Shown piece after piece: positions 50,535 through 59,508 of a DNA stretch of 64,000 nt. Where the stretch lies: the NCBI GenBank assembly GCA_903875225.1, contig CAIQVJ010000132.1:116999-180998 (forward strand). The letters are read 5' to 3'. The position numbers were made by a program, and so were the translations under genes. Source of the DNA: an uncultured Pseudomonadota bacterium (GTDB taxonomy: Bacteria; Myxococcota_A; UBA796; SXON01). Position 1 is the stretch's first letter. Every line of letters begins with the position of its first letter. Below the pieces are notes generated by a model that was not told where the DNA came from, did not search any database, and saw only the letters and a list, made by a program, of their open reading frames with translations.

Positions 50535-50974
50535 GGCGCGCGCGGCGGCGGGCCCGCGGGGGCGCCGGCGCCGGGAGCGCCTGGCGGGGGGCCGCCCGGC
50601 GGGCCACCCGGCCCTCCCGTCCGCATCGGGGCGGCGCGCCCGTCCAACAGTTCGCGATGCAGATGCGGCCGGGCCACGAGGACCTTGCAGCGATCCCGGA
50701 TGAGCGGGTCCACGATGCGCGCGCAGTATTTCTCCGAGTTCGGGTCCACGTCGCGAGTGACCGTGAGCCAGACGAAGTCCCTCGTCGCCGGATCCTGGAT
50801 CGAGCTCTCGGCGAGCGCGATGCCCTTCGCCGGATCGCTCTTGAAGATCCCGGGGAGGATCGCCAGGAAACACTCGTCCCGCGCGGCATCGGAGGAGAGC
50901 GCTCCGCAGCCCTCCGGGGTGGTGGGCTGCGAGGGGGCGCACCCGAGCAGGGTGGCGAGCAGGAGCAATGCCAT
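50531..50974 (-). CDS. Small lipoprotein with Pro/Gly-rich tail
   Basis: A 147-residue protein. The signal is very short: MALLLLATLLGC with lipobox LLGC, then APSQPTTPEG. The mature part (about 25-110) has six Cys, with CGALSSDAARDECFLAIL and EKYCARIVDPLIRDRCKVL suggesting disulfides, and helices. The last ~35 residues are almost only Gly, Pro and Ala. ATG at 50974 is chosen since the lipobox follows it. The function is not recognisable. It is divergent from the next gene with 45 bases between. Confidence 0.7.
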   Translation of the reverse strand: MALLLLATLLGCAPSQPTTPEGCGALSSDAARDECFLAILPGIFKSDPAKGIALAESSIQDPATRDFVWLTVTRDVDPNSEKYCARIVDPLIRDRCKVLVARPHLHRELLDGRAAPMRTGGPGGPPGGPPPGAPGAGAPAGPPPRAP

Positions 50975-51019
50975 GGGTTTCGCTGTATCCGAGGCAGGAG
51001 GAGGGCGATAGGCTGTGGT

Positions 51020-51865
51020 ATGGCTCAGCCCCCGCGCAACCTCTCGGCAGCGATCGCTCGCACGCTGGTCGTGCTGGGAGACGATGCCGAGGCCGATCGG
51101 TGGCTCGGTCGGTGGATGCACAAGTTCATGCCCATCGCCGACAGGGCGATGCGGCGCAACGTGCTCTTCGAGCTGGTCGAGGGCACCGACGACGGAACGC
51201 TCCTGGGCATGCTGCCCCGTCTCGACGCGCGGGCCGAACAGGGGGAGCGCGAAGCCCGTTGGCTCCAGACCGAGCTGGCGCTGACGCCCTCCGTGCTCGG
51301 GGAGCTCCCCTATCTGCGGGTGACGGAGCTGTACGCGATCGCGAAGGCGGCCGGGCTCGACCGGGTGGCCACGCGGTTCCTCACGGACAAGCCGGTCCCC
51401 GCGCGGATCGCGGCGGAGAACCCCCACATGGACCTCGCCGCGGGCGTGCGCACGGCGAAGGCGCGCTCGCGGGATCGCATGGCGCTCGACCGCTTGATGC
51501 ACGACCGTGACCCCCGGATCATCCGGGCGCTGCTGGAGAACCCGCGGCTCGTGGAGCGAGACGTGATCCGCATCGCGGCGATGCGCCCGACACAGCCCGA
51601 GATCCTCGAGATGATCGCGAGCCATCCCCGGTGGTCCCCCGGCTACCGGGTGAGGAAGGCGCTCGCCTTCAACCCCTTCACCCCCACCAAGCTCGCTCGA
51701 CAGCTGCTGCCCACGCTGTTGCGCCAGGATCTGCTCGACCTGCAGGGCTCGAGGGTGCTCCCGGCGGAGCTCCACGGGGAGCTTCGGGAGCTGCTGCACC
51801 CCCCGCGGGCTGCCGCTTCCTCGCCCCCGCCGGACCCCGACCCCGACCCCGAGTCGTGGATATGA
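51020..51865 (+). CDS. Uncharacterised helical-repeat protein
   Basis: A 281-residue soluble protein with repeating helix pairs, such as DRDPRIIRALLENPRLVERDVIRIAAMRP and ILEMIASHPRWSPGYRVRKALAFNPFTPTKLARQLLP, the style of HEAT or leucine-rich-variant repeats. The tail is a short Pro-Asp repeat (PDPDPDPE). The start ATG at 51020 leaves a clean N-terminus, while the longer open frame upstream is shadow of the lipoprotein gene. No catalytic residues seen. It likely acts as a scaffold or adaptor; partners unknown. Confidence 0.75.
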   Translation: MAQPPRNLSAAIARTLVVLGDDAEADRWLGRWMHKFMPIADRAMRRNVLFELVEGTDDGTLLGMLPRLDARAEQGEREARWLQTELALTPSVLGELPYLRVTELYAIAKAAGLDRVATRFLTDKPVPARIAAENPHMDLAAGVRTAKARSRDRMALDRLMHDRDPRIIRALLENPRLVERDVIRIAAMRPTQPEILEMIASHPRWSPGYRVRKALAFNPFTPTKLARQLLPTLLRQDLLDLQGSRVLPAELHGELRELLHPPRAAASSPPPDPDPDPESWI

Positions 51866-51917
51866 CGCCGCCCGCGGCGGTGGGCGACGCATGGGTGGGG
51901 GGCCGCCGGGTGAAGCA

Positions 51918-53210
51918 ATGCGCCTGACCCCCACGTCGTTCGCGGCGACCGGGGAGGCCGTGGGCCGCGCCGAGGATGATCGCGGCAAGATCGTGGCCGT
52001 GCGGGTCGTCGGCGGGATCGTGGGGGAGGAGGCCGACGTCCGGGTGGGCCACCGGGGCGGGAACTTCGTGCATGCGCACTGGGTGGGCAGCCCCGCGTTC
52101 TCGCCAGACCGGGTGGACCCGGGCTGCGAGCATGTCGAGGCCTGCGGCGGGTGTCCCTGGCTGCACATCTCCCGCACGCGCGCGCACGCGGAGCGGGCCG
52201 CCCGGGTGGAGGCCGTGCTCGCCGCCGCGGGGGTGCACGTCCATGTCGAGCCCCGCGCTGCGCCGCCGAACGAGGGGCGGCACGTGGTCAAGCTCGTTGG
52301 GCTCGATGGCCCGCGCGGGGTGCGCATCGGGGCCTACCAGCCCCACTCGCACGAGGTGATGCGGATCTCCGGGTGCATCGCGCTCGCGCCGAAGCTCCGC
52401 GCGCTCACCCGGCTGCCGCTGCTCGATGTGCCCGAGGGCATCATCCGCCACCTCATCGCGCGGGAGTCGTCGCTCGACGGCGCTGTCCTCGCGACGCTCG
52501 TGGTGCGCGACGACCACCCCTCGATCCGGAACCTCGAGGGGGTCTTTCGGCGAGCGGGGGTCGGCGGGTTGGCTGTGCACCGCAACACCCGCCCGGGAGA
52601 CGGCATCCTCGACCCCACGGGCCCGACCTCGGTGCTCTGGGGTGTGCCGCGGATTCGCGAGTGGGTGCACCACGATGGTGAGCCCGTCGTCGTGGAGATC
52701 GGGCCGACGGACTTCTTCCAGACGAACCCGGTGGTGGGCCGTCAGATCTGGGCGGACCTGCCCGACCCGGGGCCCCTGCTGGTGGACCTGTACTGTGGGG
52801 TCGGGGCGGTTGCGTTCGCGCTGTGGGCGCGGGATCGGCAGGTGCGTGTGTTCGGCGTCGAGGAGAACCCGGGGGCGATCGAGCGTGCCCGCGCGACAGC
52901 CGCGCGGCTCGGGGCAGCCGCGACCTTCGCGGGGGGCGCTGCAGGCTCGGTGCCGCTGCCGGAGGGCTTCACAGGCGCCACCGTCGTGCTGAACCCCCCG
53001 CGGAAAGGTACCTCCGAAGCGGTTCGCCAGCAGGTGGACGCACTGCGCCCGCGAGCGATCGTGCTCATCTCGTGTCACCCCGAGCCGATGGCGCGCGACC
53101 TCGCAGCGTGGACCTCCACCGGATGGCGGGTCGACTCGGCCACGGCCTACGAGATGTTCCCGGGCACCTCGCACGTCGAGACCGTCGCGGTGCTCACCCG
53201 CGCTGGATGA
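51918..53210 (+). CDS. TrmA/RlmD-like 5-methyluridine methyltransferase
   Basis: A 430-residue RNA m5U methyltransferase. It has an iron-sulfur cluster motif (CEHVEACGGCPW, with another Cys later), a SAM domain with LLVDLYCGVGAVAFAL, VLNPPRKGTSEAV (the DPPR-like motif) and VLISCHPEPMARDL with the catalytic Cys, followed by AYEMFPGTSHVETVAVL. The first ~55 residues act as an OB-like RNA-binding (TRAM) part. ATG at 51918 is preferred to an upstream in-frame ATG for family fit. Target, 23S rRNA or tRNA, not resolved. It overlaps the convergent mnmG end by 17 bases. Confidence 0.85.
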   Translation: MRLTPTSFAATGEAVGRAEDDRGKIVAVRVVGGIVGEEADVRVGHRGGNFVHAHWVGSPAFSPDRVDPGCEHVEACGGCPWLHISRTRAHAERAARVEAVLAAAGVHVHVEPRAAPPNEGRHVVKLVGLDGPRGVRIGAYQPHSHEVMRISGCIALAPKLRALTRLPLLDVPEGIIRHLIARESSLDGAVLATLVVRDDHPSIRNLEGVFRRAGVGGLAVHRNTRPGDGILDPTGPTSVLWGVPRIREWVHHDGEPVVVEIGPTDFFQTNPVVGRQIWADLPDPGPLLVDLYCGVGAVAFALWARDRQVRVFGVEENPGAIERARATAARLGAAATFAGGAAGSVPLPEGFTGATVVLNPPRKGTSEAVRQQVDALRPRAIVLISCHPEPMARDLAAWTSTGWRVDSATAYEMFPGTSHVETVAVLTRAG

Positions 53211-55053
53211 GGGTCATGGCGATGGCGTCGAGGGCAGCCGGGGTCACTCCGGGCATGCGGGCAGCGTCTGCCAGGGTCGCGGGGCGCCCCCGGTCCAGGC
53301 GCTCCCGCACCTCGGTGGACAACCCCACGATGCTGGAGAAATCGAGCGTGTCGAGGCAGACCGCCGAGAGTGAGGAGGCCTCCGCGCGGCGCTGACCATC
53401 GCGCAGCAGGTAGCCCGCGTACTTCACGTCGATCTCCACCTGTTCCAGCGCGGCGAGGTCGCTCTCCGGGAACAGCGGCGAAACCTGCGTGGCATCCACC
53501 TCGGGTCGTGCGAGGAGCGCACGCAGCGTCACGGTGCGTGTGAGCGCCGGGATGCCGAGGGTCGAGAGTTGCTCGTTGGTGGCCCGCGAGGGGTGCAGCG
53601 GCCGTTCGAGCGTGGCGGTGAGCTCCCGGATGCGGGCGGCATGCGCCTCGAACGTCCCCCAGCGCGTGTCGTCGACGAGGCCGAGGCCCCGCGCGATCGG
53701 GGTGAGGCGGCGATCGGCGTTGTCCTCGCGCAGGTGGAGCCGGTGCTCCGCCCGGCTCGGGAACATCCGGTAGGGCTCGCCGCCGATCCCGCGCGTGACC
53801 AGGTCGTCGATGAGCACGCCGATGTAGGCGTCCTGGCGCCCGAGGCGGAGGGGGGCACCCGAGGCGTGGGCTCCCGCGACCAGCCCCTGCGCTGCGGCCT
53901 CTTCGTAGCCGCTGGTGCCGTTGATCTGCCCGGCCAGGAAGAGCCCGGGCACCGCTCGGAGCTGCAGGTCGTGCCCAAGCTGGGTGGGATCCACGAAATC
54001 GTACTCCACCGCGTACCCATACTGCAGGACTTCACACTGTTCGAGGCCGACCATGCTGCGGAGGAAACGATCCTGGGACCCGGCCGGCAGGCTGGTCGAT
54101 GCGCCGCCGACGTACACCTGGTCCGTACTGAGCCCTTCGGGTTCGAGGAAGAGCTGGTGGCGGGTCCGTTCGGCGAACCGGACGACCTTGTCCTCGATCG
54201 AGGGGCAGTAACGGGGCCCCCGACCGGTGATCGCGCCGGTGTAGAGCGGGGAGTCGACGAGACCGGCGCGGATGACCTCGTGCGTCGCCTCGGAAGTATA
54301 CGCGAGGAAGCACTGGATCGAGCCGGGGCGCGGTGCGGGAGGGCCGAACGAGAACCGGCTGCCCGGCTCCCCGGGGCGAACGTTCTCTGCCTGAGCCTCG
54401 AGCCGGGACCAGTCGATCGAGCCTGCGCGCAGCCGGGGGGTGGTCCCCGTCTTCAGTCGGCCCATCCGGATTCCCAGCCCCCAGAGGGAGCGGGAGAGCG
54501 CGTAGGCGGCACCCTCGCCCACCCGGCCGCCCGAGGTCTGTTCTGCGCCCCGGTGGAGCACGCCTCCGAGGAAGGTGCCGGTCGTGAGGACCACCGCGGG
54601 GGCGGCGAGCCTCCGCCCGTCATGGAGTTCGATGCCGGTGACGCGTCCGGCGCTCGTGAGCACTTCCGAGGCTTCCCCTTCGATCAGATGGACCGCGGGC
54701 TCGCCGTCAGGACCGCGGGCCGCGCGTAGCCGCCTCGTCATGGTGGCCGGGTACAGGGCGATGTCCACCTGGGCGCGGCTCGCCTGTACGGCGAGGCCCT
54801 TCCGGGTGTTCAGGCGCCGGAACTGGATCGTCGTCGCGTCCGTCACCTCGCCCATGGCTCCGCCCAGCGCGTCGATCTCGCGCACCAGGCAACCCTTGGC
54901 GAGCCCGCCGACAGCGGGATTGCACGAGAGGCGGCCGATGCGCTCCACGCTCAACGTCACCACGGCAACGCGGCGCCCGAGCCTCGCAGCGATCAGCGCG
55001 GCTTCGCAACCGGCGTGGCCGGCCCCGATCACGATGACGTCGAACGTCTGCAT
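53194..55053 (-). CDS. mnmG: tRNA uridine-34 carboxymethylaminomethyl modification enzyme MnmG
   Basis: A 619-residue flavoprotein with the FAD-binding start FDVIVIGAGHAGCEAALIAAR, the LSCNPAVGGLAKGCLVREIDALGG signature, RRLNTRKGLAVQASRAQVD, and later PYRMFPSRAEHRLHLREDNAD. It forms the MnmE-MnmG complex that builds cmnm5U at the wobble position of tRNAs. The length is standard. The gene is alone, convergent with the methyltransferase gene; mnmE is not in the window. Confidence 0.97.
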   Translation of the reverse strand: MQTFDVIVIGAGHAGCEAALIAARLGRRVAVVTLSVERIGRLSCNPAVGGLAKGCLVREIDALGGAMGEVTDATTIQFRRLNTRKGLAVQASRAQVDIALYPATMTRRLRAARGPDGEPAVHLIEGEASEVLTSAGRVTGIELHDGRRLAAPAVVLTTGTFLGGVLHRGAEQTSGGRVGEGAAYALSRSLWGLGIRMGRLKTGTTPRLRAGSIDWSRLEAQAENVRPGEPGSRFSFGPPAPRPGSIQCFLAYTSEATHEVIRAGLVDSPLYTGAITGRGPRYCPSIEDKVVRFAERTRHQLFLEPEGLSTDQVYVGGASTSLPAGSQDRFLRSMVGLEQCEVLQYGYAVEYDFVDPTQLGHDLQLRAVPGLFLAGQINGTSGYEEAAAQGLVAGAHASGAPLRLGRQDAYIGVLIDDLVTRGIGGEPYRMFPSRAEHRLHLREDNADRRLTPIARGLGLVDDTRWGTFEAHAARIRELTATLERPLHPSRATNEQLSTLGIPALTRTVTLRALLARPEVDATQVSPLFPESDLAALEQVEIDVKYAGYLLRDGQRRAEASSLSAVCLDTLDFSSIVGLSTEVRERLDRGRPATLADAARMPGVTPAALDAIAMTLIQRG

Positions 55054-55107
55054 CCGCGGGCGCTATCCCGGCCCCGGCCGGGTCGGGTCGATCCGCATCC
55101 CCGGGGG

Positions 55108-55761
55108 CTACGAGCGCCGGACGATCTCGGCCACGCAGCCGAGCCCGTATCTGAGCGATCGGCTGGGTGAGATCGACTGCACGGTGTCGTCATAGCGAAC
55201 GTGTACGGGGCGCTCCGCGATCGGGAGACCGCGCCGCAGGATCGCACACAGCATCTGCTGGTCGAACAGGTAGTCGTCGGAGTAGTCCTGCAGGGGCAGC
55301 GAGCGCAACAGCGCCGCGCTGAACGCGCGCGCACCGGTGTGAAGCTCGGTGTGTGCCGTCCCGAACCGGGCGTTCGCGAGCGCGGTGAGGGCGCGGTTGC
55401 CGAGGCGCCGCCATCCCGGGATCACGTGGGGATCGACGAGAAATCTGCTCCCCAGTGCCGCTTGTGCTGAGTCGAGAGCGTCCGCGAGCGCGAGTGTATC
55501 AGATGTGTCATACTGGTCGTCGCCGTGAAGCAGGACCACACGGGTGGCCCCGAGATCAAGTGCCGCCGCGTACCCGGTCTTCTGGGCGGCACCGTAGCCC
55601 CGGTTGACGGGATGGCGAACCACCGAGGGAGCGACGAGCGGTGTCGTGCTGCCGTCGTCCACGACGATCGACACCACGCCGGGCGGCAGCTTCCTGATCA
55701 CGGAGTCGAGCGTGGACTGGCAGTTCAACGCCGGGATGACGACGACGACGCTGGATCTCAT
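55108..55761 (-). CDS. Family 2 glycosyltransferase (DPM/GtrB-like)
   Basis: A 217-residue short GT-A enzyme with VVVVIPALNCQSTLDSVI, VSIVVDDGSTTPL, GYGAAQKTGYAAALDLGA, VVLLHGDDQYDTSD (metal-binding region) and HTGARAFSAALLRSL. It resembles dolichol-phosphate mannose synthase types that charge a polyprenyl phosphate, but has no C-terminal membrane helix. It overlaps the next GT gene by four bases (ATGA), forming a two-gene unit far from the main glycan locus. Confidence 0.85.
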   Translation of the reverse strand: MRSSVVVVIPALNCQSTLDSVIRKLPPGVVSIVVDDGSTTPLVAPSVVRHPVNRGYGAAQKTGYAAALDLGATRVVLLHGDDQYDTSDTLALADALDSAQAALGSRFLVDPHVIPGWRRLGNRALTALANARFGTAHTELHTGARAFSAALLRSLPLQDYSDDYLFDQQMLCAILRRGLPIAERPVHVRYDDTVQSISPSRSLRYGLGCVAEIVRRS

Positions 55762-56720
55762 CGGCAGATGTCCTCCCAGCGGGCCCGGCTCTGCCACATC
55801 GCCCGCCACATCGCGATCTCGCCGCGTTGCCACCCGGCCCGGTCCCGGTGGCGCTCGGACCACCATTCGGGGGCATCCAGCGTGCCGTCCCAAAGGCCCC
55901 GCGCGGCTGCCCAACGCGCATCCCGGCCCACGCTCGCGCCCGGCCCGCGCCCTGCCAGCGCGAGCCCGGCGAACAGCCCCAGACGGGCGAGTGTCAACGC
56001 CGGGAGCGTGGCCAGCGCGGAAACCGGGAGGCTGCGCACTGCGGCGCGGATGCGGTTGCGCTCGATGCGGTAGAGCTTGGAGGCCGAGGTGCGCCCATAG
56101 GTGGCGCCCAGATGGTGGCTCACCCGCGCGGCGGGTACGGCCTGGATCCGGCCGCCCCGTCGCATCCAGCGGAGGGAGAGATCCACGTCCTCTCCAAAGC
56201 TGTCGAACCGGGGGTCGAACCCGCCGAGGGCGTCCCAGGCGCTCCGGTGAAACAGCACGGCAGCGCCCGAGAACCCACCGGGCCTCCCGCCGAGCTCCAC
56301 GTCCCTGGCGCCGCGACCGCGAGCCCAGACGAAGCCGTCGGGGAACACCCCGTGCCCTTCGTTGTCGAGCCCGGACCCGTCGGCGAGAAGGATTCGCGGT
56401 TGAAACAGCGTCGGCGCAGTGCACGCGGCGATGGCGGCATCCAACGCGGCGATACATCCATCGTGTATCCATGTATCGTCGTTCAGCAGCAACACGTGTC
56501 CCGCCACCGCCGCAATGCCGGCGTTTGCAGCTCGGGCAAAGCCGATATTCGCCTCGAGCTGCAGCATCCGGACGCCGGGCAGTTCCCGCCGTGTGTTGCT
56601 CACGACGACGAGGACCTCTGCCGGGCTCTGCGCCCGCACGGAAGCGACGCACGCTTCCAGCAGGGCATCTGCCCGGTGCGTGACGATGACCACGGAGATG
56701 GGCGCCTGACTCACCCCCAC
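55758..56720 (-). CDS. Family 2 glycosyltransferase (rhamnosyltransferase-like)
   Basis: A 320-residue GT-A enzyme with ISVVIVTHRADALLEACVASV, VLLLNDDTWIHDGCIAAL (metal site), RGRGARDVELGGRPGGFSGAAVLFHRSAWDALGGFDPRFDSFGEDVDLSLRWMR, where EDVDL is the catalytic-base region, typical of rhamnosyl-type transferases. The C-terminus has a hydrophobic segment (LALTRL/GLALAGRG style) and a Trp-rich end. Start uncertain: GTG at 56720 or GTG two codons later; neither has a clear ribosome site. Confidence 0.83.
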   Translation of the reverse strand: MGVSQAPISVVIVTHRADALLEACVASVRAQSPAEVLVVVSNTRRELPGVRMLQLEANIGFARAANAGIAAVAGHVLLLNDDTWIHDGCIAALDAAIAACTAPTLFQPRILLADGSGLDNEGHGVFPDGFVWARGRGARDVELGGRPGGFSGAAVLFHRSAWDALGGFDPRFDSFGEDVDLSLRWMRRGGRIQAVPAARVSHHLGATYGRTSASKLYRIERNRIRAAVRSLPVSALATLPALTLARLGLFAGLALAGRGPGASVGRDARWAAARGLWDGTLDAPEWWSERHRDRAGWQRGEIAMWRAMWQSRARWEDICR

Positions 56721-56796
56721 GGACTATCTGCAGGTAGCTGAAATTGCCCTTCGGTGATCCTCCTGTTCCCCATCGTCGGCGGAATAGAGGAGGTGC

Positions 56797-57210
56797 ATGA
56801 TCACCCGTCTCGACCACATCGCCATCGCCGTGCCGGACCTCCAGGCCAGCATCCGGCGGTTCTGCACGGATCTGGGGCTCCACTTCGGGGGCTCTGAGGA
56901 TGTCGTGTCGGCGCGCACCTCTACCGCGTTCCTGCCCGTGCCCGGCACCTCCATCGAGCTCGTGCACCCACTCGAGGGCCAGGGCCCGATCGCGGTGTTC
57001 CTGGAGAAGAAGCCCCACGGCGGGCTTCACCACATCTGCTTCGCCACCGACGACATCGACGCAGACGTGCAACGGCTCCGGGCGCTCGGGTACACGTTCA
57101 CCTCCGAGGGACCCACGCCGGGTGCACACGGCAGCCGGGTCATCTTCCTGCACCCGCGGTGCTTCGACGGGGTGCTCATCGAGCTCGCCTACCATCCGGA
57201 GCACACGTGA
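56797..57210 (+). CDS. mce: Methylmalonyl-CoA epimerase-like VOC protein
   Basis: A 137-residue vicinal-oxygen-chelate protein. RLDHIAIAVPDL gives the first metal His, ELVHPLEG and GGLHHICFATDDID the next ligands, and GVLIELAYHPE the last Glu. The layout and length match methylmalonyl-CoA epimerases. It would interconvert the two methylmalonyl-CoA stereoisomers in the propionate pathway. AGGAGG sits six bases before the ATG. The stop overlaps the GTG of the glycosidase gene. A general glyoxalase role cannot be excluded. Confidence 0.85.
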   Translation: MITRLDHIAIAVPDLQASIRRFCTDLGLHFGGSEDVVSARTSTAFLPVPGTSIELVHPLEGQGPIAVFLEKKPHGGLHHICFATDDIDADVQRLRALGYTFTSEGPTPGAHGSRVIFLHPRCFDGVLIELAYHPEHT

Positions 57211-58313
57211 ACATCGTCGGCATCACCACATCCACCGCCGACCGCAAGCGGCGGGCCGGGCAGCGGCTCATCATCGGGCTCGCGGGCACATCGCTCAATG
57301 AACAGGAGCGAGCGTTCATCCGGGAGGCCCGCCCCGGCGGGTTCATCCTGTTTGCCCGAAACGTCGAGGACCCCGCCCAGGTGCGGGAGCTCAACCGGGA
57401 GCTCTCGAGCTTGTTGCCGTCGGACCTGCCCCCGATCCGGTGTGTCGACCAGGAGGGCGGTCGGGTGCAGCGGGTGAAAGCCCCTGCCACCGTGTGGCCG
57501 CCCATGCGGTGGGTGGGGAACGTGGGAGATCTGGCCTACACGCGTGCGGTCGGCGCCGCGCTCGGCGTGGAGGTGCGTGCCCTCGGGTTCGACCTCGACT
57601 TTGCGCCCGACGCCGACGTGGACTCGAACCCCAGGAACCCGATCATCGGGGACAGGGCGTTCTCCAGCGACCCCCGGACGACTGCGGCGCACGTCGCGGC
57701 GTTCGTGGGCGGGATGCAGGGGGCGGGCTGCATCGCATGCGCGAAGCACTTTCCCGGCCATGGGGACACGGCGACCGACAGCCACCTCGAACTGCCCGTC
57801 GTCGAGAAGGACCCGCCGGACATCGACGAGGTCGAGATCCCGCCGTTCCGGTCCGCGCTGGAGGCCGGCGTCGCGACCGTGATGACGGCACACGTGCTCT
57901 ATCCAACCCTCGACGAGACCTACCCGGCCACGATGTCCCCGGCGATCCTGGACGGCCTGCTGCGCAGGAAGCTCCGGTTCCCAGGCGTGATCATCTCTGA
58001 CGATCTCGAGATGAAGGCCGTGCGTGGCAAGTGGCCCCTCGAGGAGCAGCTGTCCCGGGCCTCCTCCGCGACCGTGGACGTGTTCCTCGCCTGCAAGGAC
58101 CTCGGCCTGGTCGTCGACGCCTGGGAGACGCTCATCCGCCTGCAGGAGCAGGACAAGCGGCAGGAGGACGCCGCGATCGACGGTGTGCGCCGGTGGCACG
58201 CGTTGCGCCAGCGGTTCCTCACCGGTGCGCCTCCGGTGCCCGACCTCTCCGTGCTCGGATGTCCAGCCCACCTGGACCTCGCGATGCGGGCGCGGGTGGA
58301 GGGCATGGCGTGA
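57207..58313 (+). CDS. Family 3 glycoside hydrolase, beta-N-acetylhexosaminidase (NagZ-like)
   Basis: A 368-residue GH3 enzyme with RPGGFILFARNVEDPAQVREL, CVDQEGGRVQRVKAP, LDFAPDADVDSNPRNPIIGDRAFSSDP, the CAKHFPGHGDTATDSH loop carrying the acid/base His of NagZ enzymes, and VIISDDLEMKAV with the nucleophile Asp. It removes N-acetylglucosamine from muropeptides in recycling. No signal peptide, so cytoplasmic. The start is GTG at 57207, overlapping the previous stop. Confidence 0.92.
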   Translation: MNIVGITTSTADRKRRAGQRLIIGLAGTSLNEQERAFIREARPGGFILFARNVEDPAQVRELNRELSSLLPSDLPPIRCVDQEGGRVQRVKAPATVWPPMRWVGNVGDLAYTRAVGAALGVEVRALGFDLDFAPDADVDSNPRNPIIGDRAFSSDPRTTAAHVAAFVGGMQGAGCIACAKHFPGHGDTATDSHLELPVVEKDPPDIDEVEIPPFRSALEAGVATVMTAHVLYPTLDETYPATMSPAILDGLLRRKLRFPGVIISDDLEMKAVRGKWPLEEQLSRASSATVDVFLACKDLGLVVDAWETLIRLQEQDKRQEDAAIDGVRRWHALRQRFLTGAPPVPDLSVLGCPAHLDLAMRARVEGMA

Positions 58314-58834
58314 TCGGGGTCCTGCTGTCCGTGCTGAGCAGCGCCTGGGCGTGCGATGCGCTGTCGGAGCCGCCCGCTGCGGTCCAGATGGCATGGGTCA
58401 GTCAGGTGCGCGCGACGGTGGGGGCCGATGCGCCGATGCAGGTCGTCCGCTCCACGGAGCTGCAGCAACTTGCCAGCTCGCGTGGCGCCGACGTCGCCTC
58501 GGTGCTCCGCGCGATCGGGCTGGTCGGGCCTCATGCGGAGCCGGCCGTCGAGGACTGGAAGGTGAGCTTTTTTGATGTGTCACGCGACGCATTGTGCCGG
58601 CCGATGGCAGGGGTCGCCGGGGATGTCCGCTCTGGAGTTCCGATCTGCGAGGACAACCTGCAGGATCGGTGGCGGGGCACGCGGGCCCGGGCCTGGACCG
58701 GATGCGGCTACCTTCAGGACGTCGCGACGGGCGCGCGCACCCTCGACGTGTTCCGGCTGCGGTGGGCAGACGCGGTGAAGGACGGATTCTGCCTGCTGCC
58801 GATCGCCCGGCTCCTCGCGGGCCGCCCGGGTTGA
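58310..58834 (+). CDS. Secreted hypothetical protein
   Basis: A 174-residue protein with a short signal peptide (IGVLLSVLSSAWA, then CDALSEPPA). The mature part has five Cys in two groups, among them DALCRPM, PICEDN and TGCGYLQD. No family is recognised. The start is GTG at 58310, overlapping the nagZ-like stop. It is likely periplasmic and translationally coupled to the glycosidase gene. Confidence 0.65.
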   Translation: MIGVLLSVLSSAWACDALSEPPAAVQMAWVSQVRATVGADAPMQVVRSTELQQLASSRGADVASVLRAIGLVGPHAEPAVEDWKVSFFDVSRDALCRPMAGVAGDVRSGVPICEDNLQDRWRGTRARAWTGCGYLQDVATGARTLDVFRLRWADAVKDGFCLLPIARLLAGRPG

Positions 58835-58885
58835 TCATCGGCGAAACCGGAATATGCCGGCGGCAACCCCGATCCGGAGCACTCC

Positions 58886-59467
58886 ATGTCCACCGAGCTC
58901 ACCACGAGTCCCAGGAAGTTCGTTGCGAAAAAGGCGCTGTTTTCGTTCCTTGGCCGCGTGTTCCGGATCTACGGCCCCGAGGGCACGTTGCGCTACTACA
59001 TCAAGCGCAAGGCCTTCCGACTGAAGGACGAGCTCAACGTGTACACCGACGAGAGTCAGTCGACCGTGGCGCTGGTGATCAAGGCCCGGAGTGTGTTCGA
59101 CTTCGGAGCCACATTCGACGTGCGCGAGCCCGGCGCCTCCGAGCCCATCGGCTCCTGCCGACGTCAGGGCCTCAAGAGCATCCTGCGTGACGAGTGGACG
59201 CTGATGGGACCGGGGGACGTCGTGATCGGGAAGATGCAGGAAGACAGCATGTTGATGGCCATGCTTCGGCGGTTTTTCGCACATTCGCTTTTTCCCCAGA
59301 CCTTCGGGGTGTACGACGGCACCGAGAAGAAAGGGATGATCGCCCAGCGGTTCAACCCCTTCCAGCTCGCCTTCGACGTCGACTGCAGTCAGGCCTCCGG
59401 GCTCGACCCGCGGCTGATCATCGCCGGCACCATCCTGCTCCTCTCTGTCGAAGGCCGGCAGGAGTAG
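58886..59467 (+). CDS. LURP-one/Tubby-like scaffold protein
   Basis: A 193-residue soluble protein. LKDELNVYTDESQSTVALVIKARSVFDFGATFDVREP and LRDEWTLMGPGDVVIGKMQE follow the strand order of LURP-one-related proteins, which have a Tubby C-terminal or phospholipid scramblase-like fold. Near the C-terminus, FNPFQLAFDVDCSQ precedes a hydrophobic helix (DPRLIIAGTILLLSVEG), as in the central helix of this fold. Function in bacteria unknown; membrane lipid binding is possible. Confidence 0.65.
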   Translation: MSTELTTSPRKFVAKKALFSFLGRVFRIYGPEGTLRYYIKRKAFRLKDELNVYTDESQSTVALVIKARSVFDFGATFDVREPGASEPIGSCRRQGLKSILRDEWTLMGPGDVVIGKMQEDSMLMAMLRRFFAHSLFPQTFGVYDGTEKKGMIAQRFNPFQLAFDVDCSQASGLDPRLIIAGTILLLSVEGRQE

Positions 59468-59508
59468 CCCCCATCCGCTCCAAAACACTGGCGAAGGACG
59501 CAGGAACC